Positions 39,915 to 49,176 of a DNA stretch of 64,000 bases are shown one piece after another. Both the position numbers and the translations under genes were made by a program. The DNA lies in contig CAWBGJ010000010.1 of the NCBI GenBank assembly GCA_963788325.1, positions 12,819-76,818 of the forward strand, read 5' to 3'. The notes beneath the pieces are model-generated. The model had not been told where the DNA came from and made no database searches. It was given only the letters and a program-made list of their open reading frames with translations. Within the stretch, counting starts at the first letter, position 1. Each line of letters begins with the position of its first letter. The stretch comes from Prado023 sp963788325. GTDB lineage: Bacteria; Actinomycetota; Actinomycetes; S36-B12; CAIYMF01.

Positions 39915-40288
39915 CCCCGATCGACGTTGGGTCTCAACCTATCGGGCGGGGGGGGTGACGAGCATCGGATCCCATGTCCGAGGAGCCGGTCTATGTGTTC
40001 AATCCAGGCGGCTCGGCGTAGCAGTCCAGCGCTGTGGGCCAGGTTCCCAGGCTTCGGGTTGCGCTCGAGGAAGGCACTTCCGAGCCGCGTCAGGCGGAGC
40101 CCGCATTCGCGCCGCTCGGTGAGCCCGAAGCCCACCACCTCTGCCAGTGCCTGCTGCACCGTGGCGGGCGTCCATCCACGGACCACAAGATCGCATCGGA
40201 TGGCGTTCTCACCCATCTCCAGGTCTCCGAGGTAGCGCACAGCGTCCAGCACGGCTTGGCGTTCTTGGTGCGAGAGAAGACGGTTCAT
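39911..40288 (-). CDS. small winged-helix-like protein translated with pglW
   Basis: 125 residues, ATG 40288 preceded by CAGGAG. The sequence RQAVLDAVRYLGDLEMGENA, VQQALAEVVGFGLTERRECG and RLTRLGSAF suggests a compact helical fold with a wing (L-T-x-x-G-x-x-F is common in winged-helix proteins). The end runs through a C8/G8 homopolymer at 39947-39957, so the last 25 residues may be misread. As sequenced it overlaps pglW by GTGA. It is the first gene of the BREX operon and a candidate regulator. It is not a WYL-type BrxR (too short, no WYL domain). Confidence 0.55.
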   Translation of the reverse strand: MNRLLSHQERQAVLDAVRYLGDLEMGENAIRCDLVVRGWTPATVQQALAEVVGFGLTERRECGLRLTRLGSAFLERNPKPGNLAHSAGLLRRAAWIEHIDRLLGHGIRCSSPPPPDRLRPNVDRG

Positions 40289-40453
40289 GATCAGACTCCT
40301 GAGCGCGCTTCAATGCATGGGACGCACCCGGGCCGGACGGCCCATGCGCGCTCAACTATCCATCGGCCCACCGGTCGACGGATTACACTCGGGGCGATTG
40401 CGCTAGGGCCAGTGCCATCGGACGTTGGTATTCGGATCGTTCAACCCTGCGCC

Positions 40454-42192
40454 TCAGGGGGACGCGCTCAGGCCGAGGCGAGTGGTACCGCACGCGCACG
40501 ACGGGGCTTGCGTTCGGTCCGCGGTTGTGACCCACATGCCACAAGCGGAGCAGTAGACGAGGTCGCACAGCGCAAGCACAGACTCCGCGAACTGGCGAGC
40601 ATCGGATAGGGGAACTGAATCAGCCCACTCGTTGTAGTGAGCGCCGCTGAGATTCCGCAGCGGTCGCCACTTCTCGATGTCATCAACGACGCCGCTCTGC
40701 CCGCACTTCTTCAGATACTTGGCGACGCCGGGCCAGAGATCAGCCAGTGTGTAGAGATCCCCCGGCTTCTCTGGATGCTTATCCGGAGAACCCAACTCAT
40801 GCGGTCGGCGATCTGCTCGAGGAGCCGGCCTGCGAGCGCGTTCACGGCACCGACGTCTTGGGTCGGCAGGACAGCTCTCAAGCTGGCGGTGGGGTCTCCA
40901 GGCGCCGTAGCGAAGCGCGATCCCGACGAGAAATCCCACGCGGCCAGGTCGACCTCAACGAACTGGTGCCCATACCGTCGGAGGATCTCGACGACCTGGG
41001 CACGCCACAAGCGATCATGAACCGTGAGGAATAGTTGCCAGTCCTTGAACTCCCGCACGACAAGATCCATGACTGAGACTCTGATCGAGGCGTCCACACT
41101 CTGGAGCACGTCGTCGAGGATCAGCACCTTCGCCTGGCCGAGCTGGGCAGCGGCCCGGAGCGTCGCGAGGAAGAACAACAAGGAAAGAAGATCCTGGTAG
41201 CCCTCGCTGAACAAGGCCGTTGGGTCCACCGTGCGGCCGTTGACCAGGTCAATGGAGAAATCGATGCTCACTGCGCCCGTCTGCGCGAAGCGAACGTGTA
41301 ATTCTCGGATGTGCGGGGCCCTAGTAATCTGAAGGAAGGATGCGGTGAGCCATTCGTCGATTCCCTCCAGGAGTTCGGCCAGACGCTGAACCTGAACGAC
41401 TGCTTTCGACGGTGCGACCTTCTTGCTTTCTCGTTTCGCGCGCTGCGCGTCAGCCAGTTCAGAACGGAGGGTCTCGATCTCCCGAACCAACTGGAGTTGG
41501 GCCTCGGGGACACTCACCTTCAGCCGCCGGCGTGCGTCCTTCGAGATCCCCCGATAGACGCCCTCTTGAAGGAGCCGGTCAATCGACTGGCTCGTTGCGT
41601 CAGGGAGTTCGAAGCCGATCAACTCCGCGAGCCGACTGGCGGCGGTGCGGATCTGCTCCTTAATGGCGAGCAGTGGTGATTCCTCGGATTCCAGTTCGGT
41701 GACTTGGGGCGCTTCGTTCGCCGACTGGGATGAGCTGGTCAGCCTGAGGTGAAGAAACAGAACCCCCCGCTCAGCAGGCTTGGTTTCCAGAAGTCGGAGG
41801 ATGTCATACCGCTTAAGGATCATCGGGGCACGTGCGAAGTCGCCCGACGATCCTTCAACTCGGGCGACGTACTTGTCCTCTTCGTGGGTGATCGTCCTCG
41901 AAACCCGGCGCCCGTCACTTAGCTCCACTTCGGCCCTTGCCTGACGAGACCCGACGTTCATGTTGATGAGTCCCGGAGGGCGAGAGCCTGGCGTGCCCCG
42001 CCGGTTCGAACCCTGGCATGCCCACTCGATCGCGTCGGCGATGGATGACTTGCCCGTTCCGTTGTCCCCGGATATCAGAACCGAAACGGGATGCCCGTTT
42101 CGGTTCTCGAAGGAGACGCTCAGGGCTCCCCTCACCCCCCTGAAGTCGTGCAGATTCACTTGGCGGATCCGTACTCGACCGTCCCCCGCCAT
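40454..42192 (-). CDS. RecF/SMC-type AAA ATPase with C-terminal zinc ribbon (frameshifted)
   Basis: ATG 42192 with GGAGG 7 nt upstream. About 580 residues. VRIRQVNLHDFRGVRGALSV and Walker A VLISGDNGTGKSSIADAIEW open an ABC/RecF-type head. A central coiled coil of moderate length (QLQLVREIETLRSELADAQR) separates it from the signature ALFSEGYQDLLSLLFFLATL, Walker B KVLILDDVLQSVD and H-loop LFLTVHDRLW. A one-base shift near 40790 leads to LADLWPGVAKYLKKCGQSGV and a CxxC...CxC zinc-binding tail (CSACGMW, SCACG). It is a lone ATPase between conjugation genes and BREX. It resembles defence ATPases of the OLD/PtuA/AAA15 type, but no partner nuclease is adjacent. Confidence 0.7.
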
Positions 42193-42242
42193 CTAAATCC
42201 TCCACCGGTTCGCGCGCATCCCCGCCACTCCAGCATTATCCC

Positions 42243-42265
42243 GACCTCGGGCCCGAAACGAGGTC
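42243..42265. repeat. 7-bp inverted repeat between primase and AAA-ATPase genes
   Basis: GACCTCG (42243-42249) and CGAGGTC (42259-42265) are perfect inverted copies around a 9-base loop. It lies in the 157-bp gap behind the ArdC-primase stop and about 50 bp upstream of the AAA-ATPase start. It could be a U-tract-less terminator for the mobilisation operon or an operator for the ATPase. No T-run follows on either strand. Confidence 0.35.
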
Positions 42266-42349
42266 ACCGAATCCAACTGCGCCCTGCCGCGACGGCTTCC
42301 GCCGCAGCCGAGAGCAGGTTCCGAGGGCCGGAGGTCTTGGATCCCGATG

Positions 42350-44481
42350 TCATCGCCTCAGGCCCGAGTGAGCACCTACTCCGGTCGGAGATGCTTGGAC
42401 GGTCGGTTCGCCGGCTCTTGATGGCGGCCCTGGGCTGAGGACCACGAGGGCCGAAGCGGCGTCGAGCCCTACGCCCGCTCGAGCAATCAGGAACTCGCGC
42501 AGGGACCCCTGGTCAGCCGGGGTCATACCCGAGGTGTAGACCGCCGCTGCCCGAGCAGCCGCGACCCGCGATTCGACCGTGTCTGCGGGAGGGTGAGCAC
42601 AGAGTGTCTGCTCGGCGAAGACGAGACCGGCGGGACGGGCGCCAGCAAGCGCTCGGCGGATCGCGACGGCCCCTCCGCGTGCAAACACGTCAGCCAGATC
42701 CCTGCCCGCCGGGGTCTCCAAGGCCAGGGGATGCGGATCGCAGCGGGCCGCGAGCAGGTCCAGGGTGCGTCCAAGGGACCGCAGACCCGCCCAGTCGGCG
42801 TCCGGGGCCAGGACGAGGGCATGACTAGTGACCTGGGCCAGATCCAGGTGGTGGTCCGTGACCGCGGTTCCGCAGGCGGCCAACCCGACCGCGTCCTCGC
42901 CGTCGGTGGCGGTGACCGCCAGCGCGTCCCACGGGCCCTCTGTGAGCACAACGGTGGTGATAGACCTGACGTCTGCGGATGACCCGCGGAATGTGCTGGG
43001 TGCCGAACAGCACCCGGCTCTTGTCGTAGAGGGCGGTGGCCGGGGTGTTGAGGTACTTGGGGGCCTCCTGATTGCCAGTGACGTCGCGCGCCGTGAATCC
43101 GACGACGCCGTGATCGTCGTGGATCGGGAAGGTGACCCGTCCACGGAACCGGTCGATGAGCCGACCGTTCCGAGCGGCCGTTGCGACCCCCGCAGCCTGG
43201 AGCTCCTCGTTCGTGAACCCCGCGCCGCGCAGATGGTCGACGAGTCCGGTCCACGTCTGCGGTGCCCAACCGACGCCGAAGCCGAGTGCCTCGTCGAACG
43301 TGTGCCCTCGCGCGGTGACTGCCTCGACGTAGCCCTTGCTGGTCGTCGGCCTGGCGGAGGAACCACCGCTGGGCGGCCGAGTTGACCGCCCGGAGGGCGT
43401 GAAGGCGCTCAGCTCCATCCCGGGCGAGGTTGCTCAGACGCTCCTGCGCGATCTCAGCCGCATCGGCGGCGGCTGTGGCCTCGCGGGCAGCGAGGGAGAC
43501 CACAGCGCTCGCGCTCGGGCCCCGACCACTAATGGGATCCGTGGCTTCGATCAAGGTCCGGGCTGCATCGAGGACTCGCCGCGCCGTATTGGTGACCGCA
43601 TCGTCGTCTCGACAGGCCCACCCGGCGATGTAGGCGAACGTGTACCCGCTGGTGTCCAGACCGTGGTGGGCGGCGACCAGGTAGGCAACGCTCTCAGCCT
43701 CGACCTCGATCAGGTCCCGGCACGCGGGCCCTTCGCCCCGGTTCTGCGGGTTGTGCAGCAGCACGTGCCCGGCCTCGTGCGCCAGGGTCTTGGCGGCTTG
43801 GGCGGCGTCGACATCCGCGCGCACGGTGACGGTGCGGGTCACGTAGTCGGTGACGCCGTTCGCCCCGCCGATCGACTCGGCGTCGGGACTGCGATCCACG
43901 GTCAACCCACTGTCGGTGATCACGTCGGTCAGCGCGTCCCACAGCCCAGGTGGGGCCTGTCCAGCGAGCAGTTGTGGGCGCGGCGGGGTGGGCAGGGGGT
44001 CGCCATCGGTCTGGGACACGTCGAAGACGGCCACTGAGGTGAACCCGCGTACTGCCCTCCCCGCGCGCGTCACCGCCCCGGGGCTCGGCACAGCCGGGGT
44101 TCCGGTCATCGGGTCCAGTTGGTTGGCATCGACGACACCGTCACGGTCGGGGCCTTGGCCGCGGCCGGTCACCGGGGCGAGCACCCAGAGCGCCTTCTCG
44201 CCCTTGCGGACCTGACGACCAAGCGCATTCCAAGCCCCGTACCCGGCGACGAGCGTCGCGTCGGGCTTCTGGGCGGCGATCAGAAGCTGGTTGCCGAAGC
44301 TGTAGTGGTGGAATCGGGTGGCGACGTCGAGCCAGCCCCGCCACGCCTCGCCGTCACGCAGGGCGGCCACCCCGTCGGCCAGTTGCCGATGCAGGTCCTC
44401 CAGCCGTTCCTGCCGGGCGGCGGCCGCGTCGGCCTGCTGCTCGGGTGTGCGTTCGCGCCGGCGTGGCTTACCTGCGGGCAT
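42350..44481 (-). CDS. ArdC-like / metallopeptidase / DnaG-type primase fusion (frameshifted)
   Basis: ATG 44481. About 710 residues. Residues about 30-130 are an ArdC-type ssDNA-binding domain (FHHYSFGNQLLIAAQKPDAT, GRQVRKGEKALWVLAPV). A zincin follows with TLAHEAGHVLLHNP (HExxH) and EVEAESVAYLVAAHHGLD (third ligand Glu). After a shift near 43350 comes a DnaG catalytic N-part (YVEAVTARGHTFDEALGFGV, RFRGRVTFPIHDDHGVVGFT). After another near 42970 comes a TOPRIM domain (VVLTEGPWDALAVTATDGED, VLAPDADWAG). No CHC2 zinc finger. Likely protects and primes incoming single-stranded DNA during transfer and counters restriction (inference from ArdC and TraC-type primases). Confidence 0.8.
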
Positions 44482-44620
44482 GGCGGGCCTCGGCGAGCTC
44501 GATGACGAGGTCGGTCAACTGGTCGATGGTGGCCTGCTGGGACTGCACGGCCCGGGTGAGGGACCTCAGCTGGACCTGCAGGTCTTCGACGATCGCTGTG
44601 ATGTCGATGGGGATGGGCAT
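44468..44620 (-). CDS. small coiled-coil protein, 50 aa
   Basis: ATG 44620, stop TAA at 44468-44470, overlapping the primase start by 14 bases. MPIPIDITAIVEDLQVQLRS followed by LTRAVQSQQATIDQLTDLVI has clean heptad spacing for an alpha-helical dimer, and the codon pattern matches its neighbours. The overlap suggests translational coupling to the primase. No family recognised. Confidence 0.6.
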   Translation of the reverse strand: MPIPIDITAIVEDLQVQLRSLTRAVQSQQATIDQLTDLVIELAEARHARR

Positions 44621-44694
44621 GACGGCTCCAGGGCAGGGTGGGGTGACGACCGGCGTGGCCGCCGGTGACGGGCGACAGGTGCGGCGGGTGGGGA

Positions 44695-45396
44695 CTACGG
44701 CAGGGAGACTGCCCGCCCCCGTGTGGTGATCCGGTTCGCTGCGGGCGCGACGACTGACGACGCAGGGACGGCCGTGAGCGGATGGACCCGGACTGCGCCA
44801 GCCTCAGGGGGCGAGGATTCGGCGGCCGACATCCAGTGCTCACACCGCTGTGCGACGTCGACTGCTCCGCACGCCTCGGCGGCGGCCTTCAGCGTGGTCA
44901 CGAGGTGGGCGGCGCCGGGTCGGTCGGGCGTGTACCGGGTGAGTGGGTCGAGGTCGAGCAGCGGCAGGGTGGGGTCGTTGGTGACCCGGCCGTGTTCCAG
45001 GACGATGAACGTGTCGGTGGCTTCGCCCTCGGGGTAGACGACGATGCCGGGGTACTGCTCCCAGCGACCGTCCCGGGTGAGGCGGTCGCGCCAGTGGACG
45101 CCCTCCTCGTCGGACCAGTCGATCGTTCCCGTGGCCTGACCAACCAGTGCGGCCATGACGGTCTCGCATCGTGTGATGTCGAGGTCGCCGCCGGTCCAGC
45201 CGGTCAGGTGCAGGCCCGATCCGTCGTCGAACCCGATGTCCTGGATGGTCGATACCTCCGCGAGGGCACTGAGGATCCGCGCTCGGGGTCCGGCTTCGGG
45301 GTCCGCGGTGGCACTGGTCAGGGTGTCCGCGACGGCGCCGAGGGCGTCGGCGTCACTGAACTGCAGGTCCCAGTCGGCGCTGGCTCGGTAGGTCAT
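44695..45396 (-). CDS. uncharacterised protein, 233 aa
   Basis: ATG 45396 chosen because GAGGAG lies 7 nt upstream. It is in frame with the ParB-like gene as sequenced, so the two appear fused. The product (YRASADWDLQFSDADALGAV, IQDIGFDDGSGLHLTGWTGG, GRWEQYPGIVVYPEGEATDT) is acidic, soluble and without membrane segments. The part around WTGGDLDITRCETVMAALVG looks like a small alpha/beta domain. No known family recognised. Lies between parB and the primase in the mobilisation operon. Confidence 0.6.
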   Translation of the reverse strand: MTYRASADWDLQFSDADALGAVADTLTSATADPEAGPRARILSALAEVSTIQDIGFDDGSGLHLTGWTGGDLDITRCETVMAALVGQATGTIDWSDEEGVHWRDRLTRDGRWEQYPGIVVYPEGEATDTFIVLEHGRVTNDPTLPLLDLDPLTRYTPDRPGAAHLVTTLKAAAEACGAVDVAQRCEHWMSAAESSPPEAGAVRVHPLTAVPASSVVAPAANRITTRGRAVSLP

Positions 45397-45407
45397 GGGA
45401 TGGCTCC

Positions 45408-46884
45408 TCAGCGGGAGGCGCCGCCGGTGCGGCGTGGGGTCGGTCGGGTGGTGGCGGCCGGCGCTGCGGGCCGCGCGGATGGCGAGGTGGCGTGCTGTTT
45501 CGGTGGTGACCAGGTGCGGATCGACGAGTCGGACTGCGGTGGTCTCGATGTCGGACAGCTGGTAGCCGGTGTGCGTGACGAGCAGGCGCAGCCAGTCGAC
45601 TGCGCCCGTGTTCGGGGTGCGCCAGGTCGAGGCGGCTAGAGACCTCTCCGCAGAGTCGGCGACTGCGGCGATCAGGGCGCCGGTGACGCGGTGCGCGGGC
45701 GCTCGGGGATCGATGCTGCGTCGGATGGCGCCGTACTGGTCCTCGGTCGTGGTGACGCCGCTCGAAGTATGTGCGGTGAGGTCGCCGAAGACCGATCCCC
45801 GCTGCGCATCGAGGTGGTTCGGGTGGATGAGCAGGTGCAGGTGCACGGCGGTGGTGAGCTCGGCGCTGAACCTGCCGGCCCTGATCGCGGCAACGAGGTG
45901 GGCCAGCCGGACGCCGGTAGCGGCCTTCCACAGCTTGTTGTTGTCGATGACAACCGAGCGGTCGGGACCGGAGTGCGCCGTGGCGGCGTAGCCGGTCGGG
46001 GACTTCGTGTGGTTGTTGGCCTTCGGATCGAGGCACACCTCCTGGACCGACTCGGGACGCCACTTGTTGAGCAGCACCGCTCGATCAGGGCAGGCGGCGT
46101 GGCTCTTGGCGACGCCGTAGTAGCCGGCGCCGAAGCGTGTGCCTTCAGGCCCCGCGAGGTCTCGGACGTACGCCGCGCCGTGTGGCAGGTCATGCTGGCC
46201 GCTCCGGTCGGGACGGAGCACGGCATACCCGCGCTCGGTCCACTCGACGCCGGCTTCGGCCAACTGCTGCTGGGTCTCGCGGTCGGACTCGAGGCGCGCC
46301 TGCGCGTGGGCGAAGGCGACCGGGCCGGTTTGTGCGGCGGCCAGCAGGTCGGCGACACCGTCGGCGTCCTCGCCCCATTCGGTGACGGTGGCGGCCTGCT
46401 CCAGCGTCAGGTCGGGCACCGCGATCAGGGCCCGCTGGACGGTCTCCCCCGCCTCGGCAACGGCACGCGCGGATTCGACCTGGGCCGCCCGCAGGCCGGC
46501 CGCCTTGGCGATCTGGCCGGCGGGCACCCCGAGCAGGGTCATCTGCTGGACGGCGGCGGCGACCTCGTGGACGCGCAGGCCGGTGCGGTTGGTGTTCTCG
46601 CTGACCTGGGCGGCGATCCGCAGCGCGTCGTCCATCGGTGGGCCGAGGACGACCTCGATCCGCTCCAGACCGGCGGCGATCGCGGCGGCCGTGCGGCGGT
46701 GTCCGGCGAGGAGGACGAGGTCGTCGCCGTCGGGGTAGACGACCGGGGGCTGGAGGATGCCGTGGACTCGGATGGAGTCGACCAGCTCCGTGTCGGGCTC
46801 GGCGATCGCGCGCACGTTGGCGCGGGTGACGAGGGTGCGCGGGTCGACCCAGCGGGTCGAGCGGGGTGTGGTGGTGTCGTTCAT
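45408..46884 (-). CDS. ParB/Spo0J-family partition protein (C-terminus frameshifted)
   Basis: ATG 46884. About 490 residues. The ParB nuclease-like fold is seen in WVDPRTLVTRANVRAIAEPD, VDSIRVHGILQPPVVYPDGD, LVLLAGHRRTAAAIAAGLER and QVSENTNRTGLRVHEVAAAV (GHRR and ENxxR motifs). It is followed by the KorB-like helix-turn-helix (VPAGQIAKAAGLRAAQVESA) and a long C-terminal half of unknown fold. As sequenced the frame runs into the next gene. One shift near 45430-45470 gives a stop at 45408-45410 just before that gene's ribosome site. No ParA partner is adjacent, so it may serve element maintenance or gene regulation. Confidence 0.8.
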
Positions 46885-46901
46885 CGGGGATTCGACCTCG
46901 G

Positions 46902-47726
46902 TTACTGGAGTTGGTTCTGGCGGTGGGCGGCGGCGAGCATGACGCGGGCAGCCGGCGGTATGGGTGCCGCGGCCTGGGCGCCAGTGCGGGGAACGGCGCT
47001 CACGGGCGGGACGCCGTGCGCGGCGATGTGGCGCCAGGTGGGGGTCGGGCCGAAGGCGTCCTGGCCGGAGTCCCAGGCCATGGAGGCGGCGTCGCGCGGG
47101 GCCAGGCCACGACGGACAGCTGTGTCGTACGGGGCCATCTGGTCGGGCATCCGGCGGCGCAGTTCGGCTTCGCCGGCGGTGATCGCTGTGGCGGCGTCTG
47201 GGTCGTGGGCTCCGAGTGCGGACACCCACGCCGTCGGCAGCGCGGCGTCGTCAAGGCTGGTCGCTTGACCTGAGGCCAGTGGCTTCCAGTCCCGGGCCAG
47301 CCGGACCTCGCGCTCGTAGAGGGCCATCTGCATCGCGAGCCCGGGGTCGGCCGCGCTGGCGTTGCGCCAGGATCGGTAGTCGCGCATGGTCTGCGGGTCG
47401 CGCTGGTCGAGCTCTCGCTCCAGCTGCAGGCGCGAGCGGGTGGCTTGCGGGTCGGCGGGGTGCCGGGCGGTGGCCTGCCAGCGCACTGCCAGCTGCTCGT
47501 CGGTGAGCTCGGCGAGCTGGTCGGTCGGAGTGCTGGACCACAGCTGACGGTCGGCGCCGAGTTGGGCGTTGACGCGTTCGGTGGCAGCGTCCTCGGCTCG
47601 GGCCTGGGCCTCACGTCGACCGGCCTGCAGTCCTTCGCCGACCATCATCGTGACCATCGTCATGCCCTGGACGCGGCCGCTGGTCTCGGCCTCGAGGTCG
47701 GGGCCGTCGTAGCGGATCTCGTTCAT
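46902..47726 (-). CDS. uncharacterised mobilisation-operon protein, 274 aa
   Basis: ATG 47726 overlaps the relaxase stop (ATGA), and the stop lies 17 bp before parB. N-terminal GMTMVTMMVGEGLQAGRREA, then charged helical stretches (LAELTDEQLAVRWQATARHP, LQLERELDQRDPQTMRDYRS) and a C-terminus with Ala/Pro. No transmembrane segment, no nucleotide-binding motif. The family is unknown to me. Its tight position between relaxase and parB suggests an accessory of relaxosome function. Confidence 0.65.
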   Translation of the reverse strand: MNEIRYDGPDLEAETSGRVQGMTMVTMMVGEGLQAGRREAQARAEDAATERVNAQLGADRQLWSSTPTDQLAELTDEQLAVRWQATARHPADPQATRSRLQLERELDQRDPQTMRDYRSWRNASAADPGLAMQMALYEREVRLARDWKPLASGQATSLDDAALPTAWVSALGAHDPDAATAITAGEAELRRRMPDQMAPYDTAVRRGLAPRDAASMAWDSGQDAFGPTPTWRHIAAHGVPPVSAVPRTGAQAAAPIPPAARVMLAAAHRQNQLQ

Positions 47727-49176
47727 GCGCCGCTCCTTGTGTTGCGGGGCTCCTGGGGGTCCGGACCTTCCCCGCGAAGGGCGGGCGGGGTGCCGGTGGT
47801 GGTGGTGCGGCCGGGTGCCGCGGGCTTCGGCGCGTGGGGTCGGCCTGCCGACCGTTGGGCTGGGGCGGTGGCCGCTCCGATGCGCGTGGCGGCGGTGGCG
47901 GCCACGCGGGATGCCTCGCCCTGCTCGACCTGCGCCCAGGCCCGGAGCAGTCGCATGAACATGGCGTAGGCGTGGGCGAGTTCGCGCTCGACATTGGTAC
48001 TGCCACGCGGCAGGAGGGTGAGTCCATCGAGCAGTCCGGTGATCTCCGGGGCGTTTCCCGCGTCGAGGGACCCTGCTTCGCGGGCTGCGCGGGCAGCCTC
48101 GTCGGCGGCGTGGTGCCAGCGGCCGCCGCGCTCGTCCTCGACGGCTTCGGTAGCTGCCCAGAGCGCGTCGGCGCCCGCGGCGACATGCGCGCGGAGGGTG
48201 GTCGGGTCGCCCGCCGATTCGGCCTTTGTGAGGGCGTCGGCCAGCGCACTGACGAGGCTGCTCGCGGTGCCTCCCGGATTCCGGGGTTCGGCCGCTGAGC
48301 GGGCGTCCCAGCGGGCTTGCAGGGCGGGGGCGGTGAGGTCCTTGGCCAGGGTCCGGCCGGAGAACTGGACCGGCTCGCCGTCGGCGGTGGTGTAGTCCGG
48401 GGTGGAGAAGGTGACGCCCAGCCAGGTGCCGGGGCGCTGCTCGGAGGGGCGCAGGAAGTGGGCGGTGATGCCCTCGGCGGCCAAACGAGTGGCGAAGTCC
48501 TCGGCGTCGCGGGAGGCGACAGCGGCGGAGCGGACGGCCCGTTCGAGACGGACCCGCTGCGGCAGGTCCAGGCCGCGGCGGGCAGCGATCTCCAGCTCGG
48601 CGCGCTGTGGGAGGTGGGCTGCGGCGCCGGTGCCGGCGCTGGTCACGGTCAGCCCCCAGCGGGCCTCGAAGTCGTTGCAGACCTTCCGGATCGCGGCGTA
48701 GTCGCGGCGCAGGAAGGTGCGGTCGGCGGCGTCGCCGATGTCGGTGCGTCCTGCGAGTGTGGCGGCGATGTGGATGTGGTCGTTGCCGTCGCGGCTCAGG
48801 CCGTGGCGGACGGCGATCCAGCGGACGGCACCGAGCTCGCCGTCCTCGAGCCCGACCGACTTCGGCGACGGTCTCTGCGACCTCGCGCCACTGGGCGTCG
48901 GTGAGAGGTCCGTCGTCGGCGGGGATGGAGACCGAGCAGTGCCAGATGGTGTCGGGCTTGGCCAGTAGCCCGGCTGCTTTGAGGTCGCGCTTGAGGTCGG
49001 CGATGGCCGGGGCGAGGTTCGGGCTGACCGTCGCCGTTGACCGGGACGACCTCCTCGGGCAGGCCGGTCCAGTGGGCGACGACGTGTGGGTCGGTGTGCT
49101 CGTTGTGCTTGCCGGGGCCGAACAGGTAGGCCATCAGGCCGCCGATGTCGTCGCCGCGCTGGACCTTGCCGATCAT
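47723..49176 (-). CDS. relaxase / mobilisation nuclease, MobA/VirD2-like (frameshifted)
   Basis: ATG 49176 with GGAGG 8 nt upstream, overlapping the MobC stop. About 485 residues. It starts MIGKVQRGDDIGGLMAYLFG and needs shifts near 49030 and 48860. RWIAVRHGLSRDGNDHIHIA contains the HxH of relaxase motif III, followed by DYAAIRKVCNDFEARWGL. The catalytic Tyr is likely MAYLFGPGK near residue 16. The C-terminal 300 residues are helical (VERELAHAYAMFMRLLRAWA) and probably bind accessory factors. It would nick oriT and pilot the transferred strand to the VirD4-type protein at 5571. Confidence 0.85.

Noticed and set aside
44695..46884. ParB fused to the 233-residue protein
   Set aside because: A strong ribosome site precedes the internal ATG at 45396, and a stop exists in the adjacent frame just before it, so two genes are more likely.
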